A stretch of 36,313 nucleotides of DNA from an uncultured Bacteroidales bacterium (GTDB lineage Bacteria > Bacteroidota > Bacteroidia > Bacteroidales > Paludibacteraceae): contig CALZOG010000013.1 in NCBI GenBank assembly GCA_945827635.1, forward strand, positions 1 through 36,313, written 5' to 3'. Below the pieces are notes generated by a model. That model worked only from the letters and a program-made list of their open reading frames with translations, did not search any database and was not told where the DNA came from. Both the position numbers and the translations under genes were made by a program. This document shows, piece by piece, positions 15,036 through 22,188 of the stretch. Position 1 is the stretch's first letter. Every line of letters begins with the position of its first letter.

Positions 15036-18000
15036 AGAATGTCACTTTGGTTCCAAGTGTAACCGTGAGAGGAATAGGATATCCGTAGTTGGGATTCTCG
15101 GGATCTACTCCGGTGAACTTGCTCGAGTGTATGGTGAACACGTTCTGTGCGGAGAGGAAGAATCGCCAGTTCTCCATTTTCATTTTGTCGCAAGCCGCCT
15201 TGGGCAGGTTGTAGCCAAGTTGCACGTTGCGCAGTTTGAGGAACGAGCCGTCCTCTATCCAATAGGTAGAAACGCGCTTCTCGTTGTTGTTGTCACTGAG
15301 CGACAGGGCGGGGATATCGCTGTCAGGGTTGTTGGGACTCCAGGCGTCGAGCAGACGTGTGCCTTTGTTCAGGAATCCGATGTTCAGACCTGCCCAGATA
15401 TCCGTCTCTTTCTTCAGGTCGGTAATCACCTCCACACCGGCTATGCCCTGAAAGAACACGGTAAGGTCGAAGCCTTTGTACTCGAAGTAAAAGTTAGCAC
15501 CGTACATCAGTGTAGGTACGGGGCTGTATATCCAATCCTGGTCAGCCTCCGTTACCAGCCCGTCACCGTTGAGGTCGCGGTAGCGGATGCGACCTACGGC
15601 TGCACCCTCCTGATAGGCGTGGTTATCCACTTCCTCCTGGCTCTTGAATATACCGTCGGCAATGTAACCGACCTGCGACCCCATAGCGTGTCCGACTACC
15701 GATTTGACGCCGTTGCCTCCGAACGTTCCTTTGGCAGCTATCGTCTCCGGCAGCTTGGTTATAGTGTTCTTGTAATGAGAGAGGTTGGCACTGATGTCGT
15801 ACTTGAATCCTCCGGCGGTTTGTCCGCGGTAGCCTGTGCTGAACTCGATACCCATGTTGTCCATGGCACCGGCGTTCACCCATTGCGCCGAACCCTCGCC
15901 CATAGCACTTATGCCGTCCATGAGAACGAGGATATCTTTCGTCTGCTTGTAGAACCAGTCCAACGAACCGTACCAGCTCTGCTTGAACAGCGCAAAGTCC
16001 AATCCGGCATTGGTCTGTGTGGTGGTTTCCCATTTGATATCATCGTTACCGATCTGGTTGCGTTTGAAGCCCGACTGTAGCGTGTGCCCGCCGTTTGTAC
16101 CTTCGATGTCATAACTCGTACCGTAACTTTGACCGCCGGACTCGTTCACGCCATAGTTGCTTACATATATTGTATAACGCGCGGTAGAGGAGATATCCTG
16201 ATTGCCGGTCTGTCCCCATGAGGCGCGAATCTTCAGATCGTCAAGCCATGAGGAGCTGTCTATCATCCACTTCTCCTGGCTGATACGCCAACCGGCACTT
16301 ACCGAAGGGAAGGTGGCGAAGCGGTTGTTCTTACCAAACCGGCTCGAACCGTCGTGACGCAGCGTGACGGACAGCAGGTAACGGTTGTCGTAGGTATAGT
16401 TGGCTTTGCCGAAGAACGAGATAAGCGAGTAACTGCCTCCCGAACCGTATGCCTGTGCCGTGCCTACACCTGCATCGGGCCACATGTAATTGGGGTTGAG
16501 CACCATATAATCCTCCTTGTAACCGGAGAAATACTCGTCAATCTGGCGGTTTAGCTCCGTACCTATGAGGAAGTCAGCACGGTGCTTGCCAATCTCGAGA
16601 TTGTATGCTGCAGTGGCGTTCCACATCCATTTCATCCAATGCTCCTGCTTGGCTTCTACGCCGTTGGTGGGGTTGGCAACAGTACCTTCTGTGACAGGAT
16701 AGGTGAAGATGCGTTGTTTCTTCTGCGAATAGTCGATACCCGCTACGGTGCGGATAGTTAGACCTTTTACGGGCGTAATATTGATATATGCGTTACCGAA
16801 CACACGCCAGTAGGTGTAGCGGTTGTCTTTGTTTCGCATAAGGCGTGCCAATGGGTTCTCGCGGTCGGGATAACCGCCTACAGGACCGGCAAACTCACCG
16901 TCCTTCGTATAAACGGGCAGTGAGGGGTTGAATTGTAGCACGTTCTGCAGGAATCCACCCGGTGCAGCAACCTCTGATGTGCGGTTAAGCGTGAAGTTCT
17001 CGCCGATGGTCACATAATCCTTGATAACCTTGTATTCGCTGTTGATACGTGCGGAGAAACGATCGAAATCTGAAGTCTTGATCACGCCTTCGTTCTTGTA
17101 GTAGCCGAGCGAGAAGTAACTATGTCCGCGCTCGCTACCATTGCTCACGGCTACGTTATAGTTCTGTATGATACCCGGGCGCGTGGTCTCGGCGTACCAG
17201 TCGGTGTTGGCAGCCGGCGTGGTGCCTGCAGCATCGAGATACTTGCTCATTGACATACTGTTGAGCACAGGGTTTCCTTTGGCATCGTAGCCCCAGTTGT
17301 ACCGATACCCCAGAGCATTGGTGTTAGGATTCATGTTGTCGTTGACGTATGCCTGCCACATGACCTTGCCGAAACCTTCGGCATCCAGCACGTTCATGCG
17401 ATTGACGTACGATTGTACGGCGACCGAGGCGTCGAAGTCAACGTGAATCTTGCCTTCCTGCCCACGCTTGGTAGTAATGATGATTACACCGTTGGCAGCA
17501 CGGCTACCGTAGATACTGGCTGAAGCAGCATCTTTCAGCACCTGGATAGACTCAATGTCGTTCGGGTTCAACTCGTGCATACCGGACTTGGTCGGTACAC
17601 CATCGATGATAAACAGCGGGTCGTTGTCGTTCAGCGTACCTATACCGCGGATACGTATAGTAGCTGCACCCGATGGCGCGCCGTCGGCGGTGATGTTCAT
17701 GCCCGGAACCTTGCCTTGCAGGGCTTTCATCGGGTTGTTCTCCTGTTGCTTCTCCAGGTCCTTGCTGCTAATGGCGGTTACTGCACCGGTCAGGTCGGCC
17801 TTGCGCTGGGCGGTATAACCGGTTACCACAACTTCTTCCAGCAGCTCGCTGTCTTCCGACAACGCGACCTGCATGCCGGCGGCTGCCGGCAGGGTCTGAG
17901 GCTTGAATCCGACATACGAGATAGTCAGCTTGGCTCCGTCACTGACAGCCAGTGTGAAGTTGCCATCGAAGTCGGTAATCGTGCCATTGGTAGTGCCTTC

Positions 18001-18141
18001 CTCCAATACCGACGCACCGATGATAGGCTCGCCGTTAGACGCTTCTGTTACGGTACCCGACGCCGTAACCTGAGCCTGTACCATAGCGGTGCAGACAAAT
18101 GTCAAAAGAAAGGCTGCAATGAGTGATTTGTAATTTTTCAT
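15034..18141 (-). CDS. susC: SusC-family TonB-dependent outer-membrane transporter
   Basis: A 1035-residue TonB-dependent receptor importing fructan oligosaccharides through the outer membrane. A signal peptide (about 1-24, ending VQAQ) is followed by a carboxypeptidase-regulatory-like domain (about 27-100; GTVTEASNGEPIIGA, DFDGNFTL), the TonB box-like region LEEVVVTGY (about 102-110), a plug domain with the SusC landmark VLKDAASASIYGSRAANGVI (about 205-225), and a 22-strand beta-barrel to the C-terminal Phe (KVTF). Length and motifs are typical. It is the first gene of the minus-strand operon, with its own promoter and operator upstream. In B. thetaiotaomicron the equivalent is BT1763. Confidence 0.96.
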   Translation of the reverse strand: MKNYKSLIAAFLLTFVCTAMVQAQVTASGTVTEASNGEPIIGASVLEEGTTNGTITDFDGNFTLAVSDGAKLTISYVGFKPQTLPAAAGMQVALSEDSELLEEVVVTGYTAQRKADLTGAVTAISSKDLEKQQENNPMKALQGKVPGMNITADGAPSGAATIRIRGIGTLNDNDPLFIIDGVPTKSGMHELNPNDIESIQVLKDAASASIYGSRAANGVIIITTKRGQEGKIHVDFDASVAVQSYVNRMNVLDAEGFGKVMWQAYVNDNMNPNTNALGYRYNWGYDAKGNPVLNSMSMSKYLDAAGTTPAANTDWYAETTRPGIIQNYNVAVSNGSERGHSYFSLGYYKNEGVIKTSDFDRFSARINSEYKVIKDYVTIGENFTLNRTSEVAAPGGFLQNVLQFNPSLPVYTKDGEFAGPVGGYPDRENPLARLMRNKDNRYTYWRVFGNAYINITPVKGLTIRTVAGIDYSQKKQRIFTYPVTEGTVANPTNGVEAKQEHWMKWMWNATAAYNLEIGKHRADFLIGTELNRQIDEYFSGYKEDYMVLNPNYMWPDAGVGTAQAYGSGGSYSLISFFGKANYTYDNRYLLSVTLRHDGSSRFGKNNRFATFPSVSAGWRISQEKWMIDSSSWLDDLKIRASWGQTGNQDISSTARYTIYVSNYGVNESGGQSYGTSYDIEGTNGGHTLQSGFKRNQIGNDDIKWETTTQTNAGLDFALFKQSWYGSLDWFYKQTKDILVLMDGISAMGEGSAQWVNAGAMDNMGIEFSTGYRGQTAGGFKYDISANLSHYKNTITKLPETIAAKGTFGGNGVKSVVGHAMGSQVGYIADGIFKSQEEVDNHAYQEGAAVGRIRYRDLNGDGLVTEADQDWIYSPVPTLMYGANFYFEYKGFDLTVFFQGIAGVEVITDLKKETDIWAGLNIGFLNKGTRLLDAWSPNNPDSDIPALSLSDNNNEKRVSTYWIEDGSFLKLRNVQLGYNLPKAACDKMKMENWRFFLSAQNVFTIHSSKFTGVDPENPNYGYPIPLTVTLGTKVTF

Positions 18142-18181
18142 TATTAGACTGATTTTGGGTTGTTTTTCATAAAAAACGCTG

Positions 18182-18213
18182 CAAAGTTACAACAATTTAC
18201 CCACATGCGCAAA
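18182..18213 (-). promoter_or_regulatory. Promoter of the susC operon
   Basis: On the minus strand a TTTG box at about 18210-18213 is followed by 20 bp and TAACTTTG (18182-18189). This is a full Bacteroidota promoter, placed in the same way relative to the operator as at the GH32 operon. Transcription should start near 18175, leaving a leader of about 35 nt. Confidence 0.75.
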
Positions 18214-18217
18214 AAAT

Positions 18218-18280
18218 AATGTTGCAAAATGTACCACTCATGTTTCGCCTCAACATAATGTGGTTACTTTGCAACATTTT
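18218..18280 (-). promoter_or_regulatory. Operator ahead of susC, matching that of the GH32 operon
   Basis: Two oppositely oriented TGTTGCAAA half-sites (right arm 18218-18234, left arm about 18263-18280) flank a block that includes GAAACATGAGTGG. The 29-bp block 18218-18246 is identical, except at one position, to 3506-3534 ahead of the GH32 operon, and the spacing to the promoter is the same. It lies right after the stop of regulator 2. Confidence 0.75.
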
Positions 18281-18301
18281 TGACAAACAGCATTGACGTA
18301 A

Positions 18302-19789
18302 TTACAGTTCACTCGGCAGGTGCCCAAAGTACTCTTTGTAGTATTTGCTGAAGTACCCCGGGCTGGAGAAACACAGTTCGTAGGCTATCTGCCTGATGGA
18401 TTTGTCGGTGGTACGCAGTTGCTCGTCGGCACGTATGAGCCGTTGCTCGCGGATATATTCTGCCGGACCTTTGCCCGTCACCGACTTGACTCGCCGGAAC
18501 ACCTGTGTGCGGTCAAGTTGCAGGGCTGTAGCCAGATACTCCACGTTCAGTTTCGGGTCGGTCAGATGGCTGTCAACAATCTGCCGCATACGTTCGGCAA
18601 ACGCTGCATCGCGGTGGTTGAGCTGAATAGCCTCCTGTACATCTTCCACCTGACGGATGGTGCGGTTGATCTTCGTCTGCATCTTCGTTTGCCGATACAG
18701 CACGTACAGCAATGCCAGTACCAGCGATACGGATACAACGGTGAATGCTATTATCAGCAGGTTGCGGTCAATACGTATGTTGTGCAGGTTGGTTTCTGCC
18801 AGTTTGTTCACCATCTGCATTGTTTCCAAGTCGTGTGTGCGCAGCTCGAACTGCCGGAGCAACAGCGGGGCCATGGTGGCGTCCACCATTGTAGTCTCAA
18901 TCACCGTGTCGCGCACGAACGGCGCGCCTGACAATATTGCTGCTGCTGTGCTTACGAGCAGATCACCGCGTGTGGGATAGACTGCGGAGCATTCTATATC
19001 TCCGTTCGCGATTGCTTGCAGACCGACGGTTATGCCGTCCACGCCCATGATACGTACGCTACCCTTTCCGTATCCCTCGGCATCGCGTACCGCCTTGGCG
19101 GACTCAATGGCCATGATGTCATTCTGGGCAACGATAGCATCGATGTTCTTATGACTACTCAGATAGCGACTCACTTCCGTGTAAGCATCTATGTAACCTT
19201 CTACAGACTGCAAGTCGATTTTTTCGTTGATACCGTCTGTCAGCCCCTGATGCCTCAGCTGCTCCGGCATCGAACCGTGCATACCTTGCACCTCCAGTAC
19301 GTGTAATGGTGATGGCTCGCTGCTTTCGACTTTCGACTTTTGCCTTTCGACTGTATTCACCCATTCAGCCATCAGTTGTCCGACTCGGTAGTTGTCTCCG
19401 CCAATGAACGCGGTCCACTCTTCTCCGCTTATCCTGCGGTCGGCGATGATGACGGGTATGCCCGCCTTGTATGCGCGTGTTACGGCAGGCTTGACCTGCT
19501 CGGCATCGCTCGGACTGATGATCAGTGCATCAACTTTTTCGCTGATGAAACTGTCAATCTGTGCGCATTGCAGTTTTGTGTCACCCAATGACACGCGCCT
19601 GTGTAACCTGAGCTCAGGATGGCGTAACGCCTCGCAGTCCATCTCGTTGTTCATCTTCTGCCGCCAGGCATCGTCCCAACATTGGCTCACGCCCACCACG
19701 TACTGCGGTTGACGCGAATTGCAGCCGGCAAGTATCAATGCAATCACCACTATTGTGAAAGAATGCAAAAAGGTAAAATTATTACGCAT
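18302..19789 (-). CDS. Membrane-spanning sugar sensor: periplasmic binding domain + TM + AraC domain (regulator 2)
   Basis: A 495-residue paralog of the regulator at 1948-3447, with long shared stretches (e.g. LQCAQIDSFISE, VKPAVTRAY, WTAFIGGDNYRVG, FGHLPSE). I start it at the ATG at 19789, which gives a lipoprotein signal (LAGC, C23) and has a promoter 50 bp upstream; the open frame continues 135 codons further, but that part is intergenic DNA and a transposase remnant. Layout: periplasmic sugar-binding domain (about 30-325), TM helix (about 341-363), short linker, AraC HTH domain (about 400-495; LQLDRTQVFRRVK, CFSSPGYFSKYY). No kinase or receiver is present. A loop near residues 150-160 is encoded by TTCGACT heptamers (19327-19350). 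It probably activates the susC operon, whose operator begins about 20 bp past its stop. Confidence 0.85.
   Translation of the reverse strand: MRNNFTFLHSFTIVVIALILAGCNSRQPQYVVGVSQCWDDAWRQKMNNEMDCEALRHPELRLHRRVSLGDTKLQCAQIDSFISEKVDALIISPSDAEQVKPAVTRAYKAGIPVIIADRRISGEEWTAFIGGDNYRVGQLMAEWVNTVERQKSKVESSEPSPLHVLEVQGMHGSMPEQLRHQGLTDGINEKIDLQSVEGYIDAYTEVSRYLSSHKNIDAIVAQNDIMAIESAKAVRDAEGYGKGSVRIMGVDGITVGLQAIANGDIECSAVYPTRGDLLVSTAAAILSGAPFVRDTVIETTMVDATMAPLLLRQFELRTHDLETMQMVNKLAETNLHNIRIDRNLLIIAFTVVSVSLVLALLYVLYRQTKMQTKINRTIRQVEDVQEAIQLNHRDAAFAERMRQIVDSHLTDPKLNVEYLATALQLDRTQVFRRVKSVTGKGPAEYIREQRLIRADEQLRTTDKSIRQIAYELCFSSPGYFSKYYKEYFGHLPSEL
19327..19350. repeat. Heptamer-type repeat (TTCGACT) inside regulator 2
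   Basis: TTCGACT occurs twice in tandem and once more after a 7-bp variant. It encodes a polar loop (ERQKSKVESSE on the minus strand) at a position where regulator 1 has unrelated residues of similar length. The unit belongs to the same nTCrACT type as the intergenic arrays at 5033 and 11843. Confidence 0.65.
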
Positions 19790-19838
19790 AATACAACATT
19801 TTAGGCACATACAATTTGTTGAAAAACCTTTCAACGTG

Positions 19839-19870
19839 CAAAGGTACGAAAAATATTTGACATTTGCAAA
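19839..19870 (-). promoter_or_regulatory. Promoter of regulator 2
   Basis: On the minus strand TTTG (19867-19870), 20 bp, TACCTTTG (19839-19846). It supports the ATG at 19789 as the true start and excludes the longer upstream frame. Confidence 0.75.
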
Positions 19871-19894
19871 TAAATCAGGTATATGGAAGAATAA

Positions 19895-19924
19895 TTTGCA
19901 AATATGTATTTTGTTGTAACTTTG
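19895..19924 (+). promoter_or_regulatory. Divergent plus-strand promoter without an intact gene
   Basis: TTTG (19895-19898), 18 bp, TAACTTTG (19917-19924). The -7 box is perfect and the spacer slightly short. It points into the transposase remnant; no intact coding region follows before mdh. Confidence 0.45.
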
Positions 19925-19996
19925 CAGTTCGAAAAGGTTTAGTTTATGTTCTAATACATCAAAACAATGTTTCGAGCGAAAAGCCAAACACAAAAG

Positions 19997-20194
19997 TTTG
20001 CGTCGCTTAAACAGAAACGATTCACTATCTACACCAAATTGCTCAGCAGTAAGACTAAGTGCGATAACTTCAAGGTCAGAAAAGCGAGGAACGACACCTC
20101 TACGAGGCATATTTTCGCGTTCATCTACCAAATTTTTGGAAAATTTCTTGCATATGTCAAAAAAAATTCCGAACTTTGCAGCCAAGTTGCGCAT
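19997..20194 (-). pseudogene. N-terminal remnant of an IS982-family transposase
   Basis: The minus-strand frame from an ATG at 20194 reads MRNLAAKFGIFF, then MPRRGVVPRFSDLEVIALSL and SESFLFKRR, matching by recognition the first 65 or so residues of Bacteroidota IS982-type transposases. After that point similarity ends, so the DDE catalytic core is missing. The frame happens to stay open into regulator 2, producing a misleading 630-codon ORF. No clear terminal inverted repeat pair or target duplication is visible. Confidence 0.7.
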
Positions 20195-20655
20195 GACGAT
20201 GATGTTTTAGTTGTTAACTTTGTTGATTAGGACACTACAAAGTAGCTAAAAACAGCGAATTGCGCAACTTTTTTTGTGAAAAAAATAATCAAAGAACACT
20301 TTTGTAGAAAATGTGTTCAAGTCTTGCAAATATCAAATTTTTTTGTACCTTAGCATCGGAATTTAAATGTTCGAACAAATGAAATAATTACTGATTAACC
20401 GTTCGCATGTGTAGTACGGTCAGCCTAACGGTGCGTTGCTGTCGATCATGCAGCCTGCTATACCCGAACGTGAAACATGGCAGCCGATGCACTTTATCCG
20501 CTGAAAAGTGATGAAAAGTGAACAGAAAAAACAAAATATTGCAATAAAATTTGCAAATGTCAAAAAAAAGTATTAACTTTGCAGTCGCATTTGTGATGAA
20601 CGAGATGAATCACGACAAAAATGACTAAAAAACAATCAAACATAAATACAAAGAC
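20195..20655. other. Intergenic region ahead of mdh with a possible small RNA
   Basis: No protein-coding frame is convincing. Besides the mdh promoter it contains a second promoter-like arrangement on the plus strand (CTTG near 20323-20326, 19 bp, TACCTTAG at 20346-20353). About 150 nt of moderately GC-rich sequence follow (20370-20510), ending at an A-rich tract. I do not recognise an RNA family. Confidence 0.35.
20550..20581 (+). promoter_or_regulatory. Promoter of mdh
   Basis: TTTG (20550-20553), 20 bp, TAACTTTG (20574-20581), a full Bacteroidota promoter. It gives a leader of about 65-70 nt before the mdh ATG at 20656. Confidence 0.8.
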
Positions 20656-21597
20656 ATGTCAAAAGTAACTGTTGTAGGCGCAGGTAACGTAGGAGCTACC
20701 GCTGCCAATGTGATCGCTGTGAAGAATATCGCCAGCGAAGTTGTACTGATTGATATCAAGGAAGGCGTAGCCGAGGGCAAAGCCATGGATATCATGCAAT
20801 CGGCTCAGACCATCGGTTTCTCAACCGTAGTTAAGGGCGTAACCAACGACTATGCCGCTACCGCCGGATCGGATGTAGTAGTTATCACCTCCGGTCTGCC
20901 CCGTAAGCCGGGTATGACCCGTGAGGAACTGATCGGTGTGAACGCCGGCATCGTTAAGAGCGTAGCTACGCAGATTCTCCAGCACTCACCCAATGCTATC
21001 ATCATCGTTGTATCGAACCCGATGGATACGATGGCTTATCTAACCCTGAAGGCTATGGGTCTGCCGCGTAACCGCGTGATTGGTATGGGTGGCGCACTCG
21101 ACTCCAGCCGCTTCAAGTACTACCTGAGCCAGAAGCTCGGCTGCTATGCACACGATGTTGACGCCTTCGTTATCGGTGGTCATGGCGACACGACCATGAT
21201 CCCGATGAAGCGTCTGGCTGCTTACCGCGGCATTCCTGTATCAACGCTGCTCAGCGCTGAGGAGCTTGACGAAGTAGTTAAGGCTACGATGGTTGGCGGT
21301 GCTACGCTGACCGGTCTGCTGGGCACCTCAGCCTGGATGGCTCCGGGTGCATCGGTGGCATTCATGGTGGACGCTATCATCAACGACCAGAAGCGTATGA
21401 TCCCTGCTTCGGCTAAGCTCGAGGGCGAGTATGGTTACGACGATATTATGATGGGTGTACCGTGTATCATCGGCAAGAACGGTATCGAGAAGATCTGCGA
21501 ACTTGAACTCACCGACGAGGAGAAAGCTCTGTTCAAGGCTTCGCATGATGCAGTAGCCAAGACCACGAACATCCTTCACGAGATCGGCGCGCTCTAA
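20656..21597 (+). CDS. mdh: Malate dehydrogenase (NAD-dependent)
   Basis: A 313-residue enzyme of the LDH-like MDH branch, interconverting malate and oxaloacetate with NAD in the cytoplasm. The Rossmann motif GAGNVGA is at 8-14, followed by the acidic residue of VVLIDIKEG (about 34) that binds the NAD ribose. LPRKPGMTR (about 80-88) holds the two substrate-binding arginines, VSNPMD follows the third conserved region, and GGHGDT holds catalytic H176. The length is typical. It is monocistronic, with its own promoter and a strong terminator at 21622-21657, and has no link to the PUL other than position. Confidence 0.95.
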   Translation: MSKVTVVGAGNVGATAANVIAVKNIASEVVLIDIKEGVAEGKAMDIMQSAQTIGFSTVVKGVTNDYAATAGSDVVVITSGLPRKPGMTREELIGVNAGIVKSVATQILQHSPNAIIIVVSNPMDTMAYLTLKAMGLPRNRVIGMGGALDSSRFKYYLSQKLGCYAHDVDAFVIGGHGDTTMIPMKRLAAYRGIPVSTLLSAEELDEVVKATMVGGATLTGLLGTSAWMAPGASVAFMVDAIINDQKRMIPASAKLEGEYGYDDIMMGVPCIIGKNGIEKICELELTDEEKALFKASHDAVAKTTNILHEIGAL

Positions 21598-21621
21598 TTG
21601 GCTCGGCTGTCCCGCAAGAAG

Positions 21622-21660
21622 AAGGGTCAAGATGCCAGTTTGCGTCTTGACCCTTCGTTT
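21622..21660 (+). terminator. Terminator of mdh
   Basis: AAGGGTCAAGATG (21622-21634) pairs with CGTCTTGACCCTT (21643-21655), a nearly perfect 13-bp stem with an 8-nt loop, followed by CGTTTATT. It lies 25 bp past the mdh stop. Confidence 0.75.
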
Positions 21661-21697
21661 ATTGCTCCGGACGAAAGAAACGCTCAATTAGATTCAT

Positions 21698-21907
21698 GAT
21701 TACGATGTCGTGCTCTGGGAGAAACACGGCACTTTTGCTGTCGGGCAGGACATCATGGACGCTTTCGACCAGACCGATGTGCTCAACAAGGCGGCTACTA
21801 TCTACCTGCGTGCGCGCTCCATGGGTTTCATCCCGCAGGGTTTGTCCGACGGGCAGATGTCTGACATCCAGCGCATCTTTTCTTTACCCACTCAACGCCC
21901 ATGCTGA
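21698..21907 (+). pseudogene. C-terminal fragment of rhamnulose-1-phosphate aldolase (rhaD)
   Basis: The frame reads DYDVVLWEKHGTFAVG, then AFDQTDVLNKAATIYL, SMGFIPQGLSDGQMSDI, and stops at TGA (21905-21907). This matches by recognition the last quarter of RhaD, a class II aldolase of rhamnose breakdown, including the conserved WEKHG histidine region. The front three quarters are absent: upstream is the mdh terminator. The frame has no disruptive stops, so the loss looks recent or the fragment arrived in one piece. No other rhamnose genes are present in the window. Confidence 0.75.
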
Positions 21908-22188
21908 ACATAAGTCATAGTCAACTTTTCGCCTTACCATAACGGGACCATCTTTTTGTATATTTATATAGGGATATGGCAACCTTTTGGTGCTAACTCC
22001 TATATAATTCCCATAATATAAGAGTATGTAACACAAAAAGTGGCTATTTTTCCGGTACGACGAGTAATTGTCCTTATTCTTGACTGTCGGTTGACCGTCG
22101 GCTCACCGTCGGGATACCATATTTGCAGTATGAAGATTTTCTGTTTTTTCAAGAGATCAAAAAAGGAACAGGTTAAAAGAGGATTGAG
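21908..22188. other. Intergenic region with a short direct repeat
   Basis: Three imperfect copies of an 11-bp unit containing GTCGG (TGACTGTCGGT, TGACCGTCGGC, TCACCGTCGGG) lie at about 22081-22112. A 20-codon frame (ATG at 22130) rich in Lys/Phe ends at the helicase gene stop; it has no recognisable similarity. A 19-bp sequence at 22166-22184 recurs with one mismatch at 31257-31275. Confidence 0.45.

Noticed and set aside
19790..20194. N-terminal extension of regulator 2 containing a transposase-like domain
   Set aside because: The extension runs through the regulator 2 promoter and unrelated intergenic DNA; a lipoprotein signal starts at 19789. The fusion is a chance open frame.
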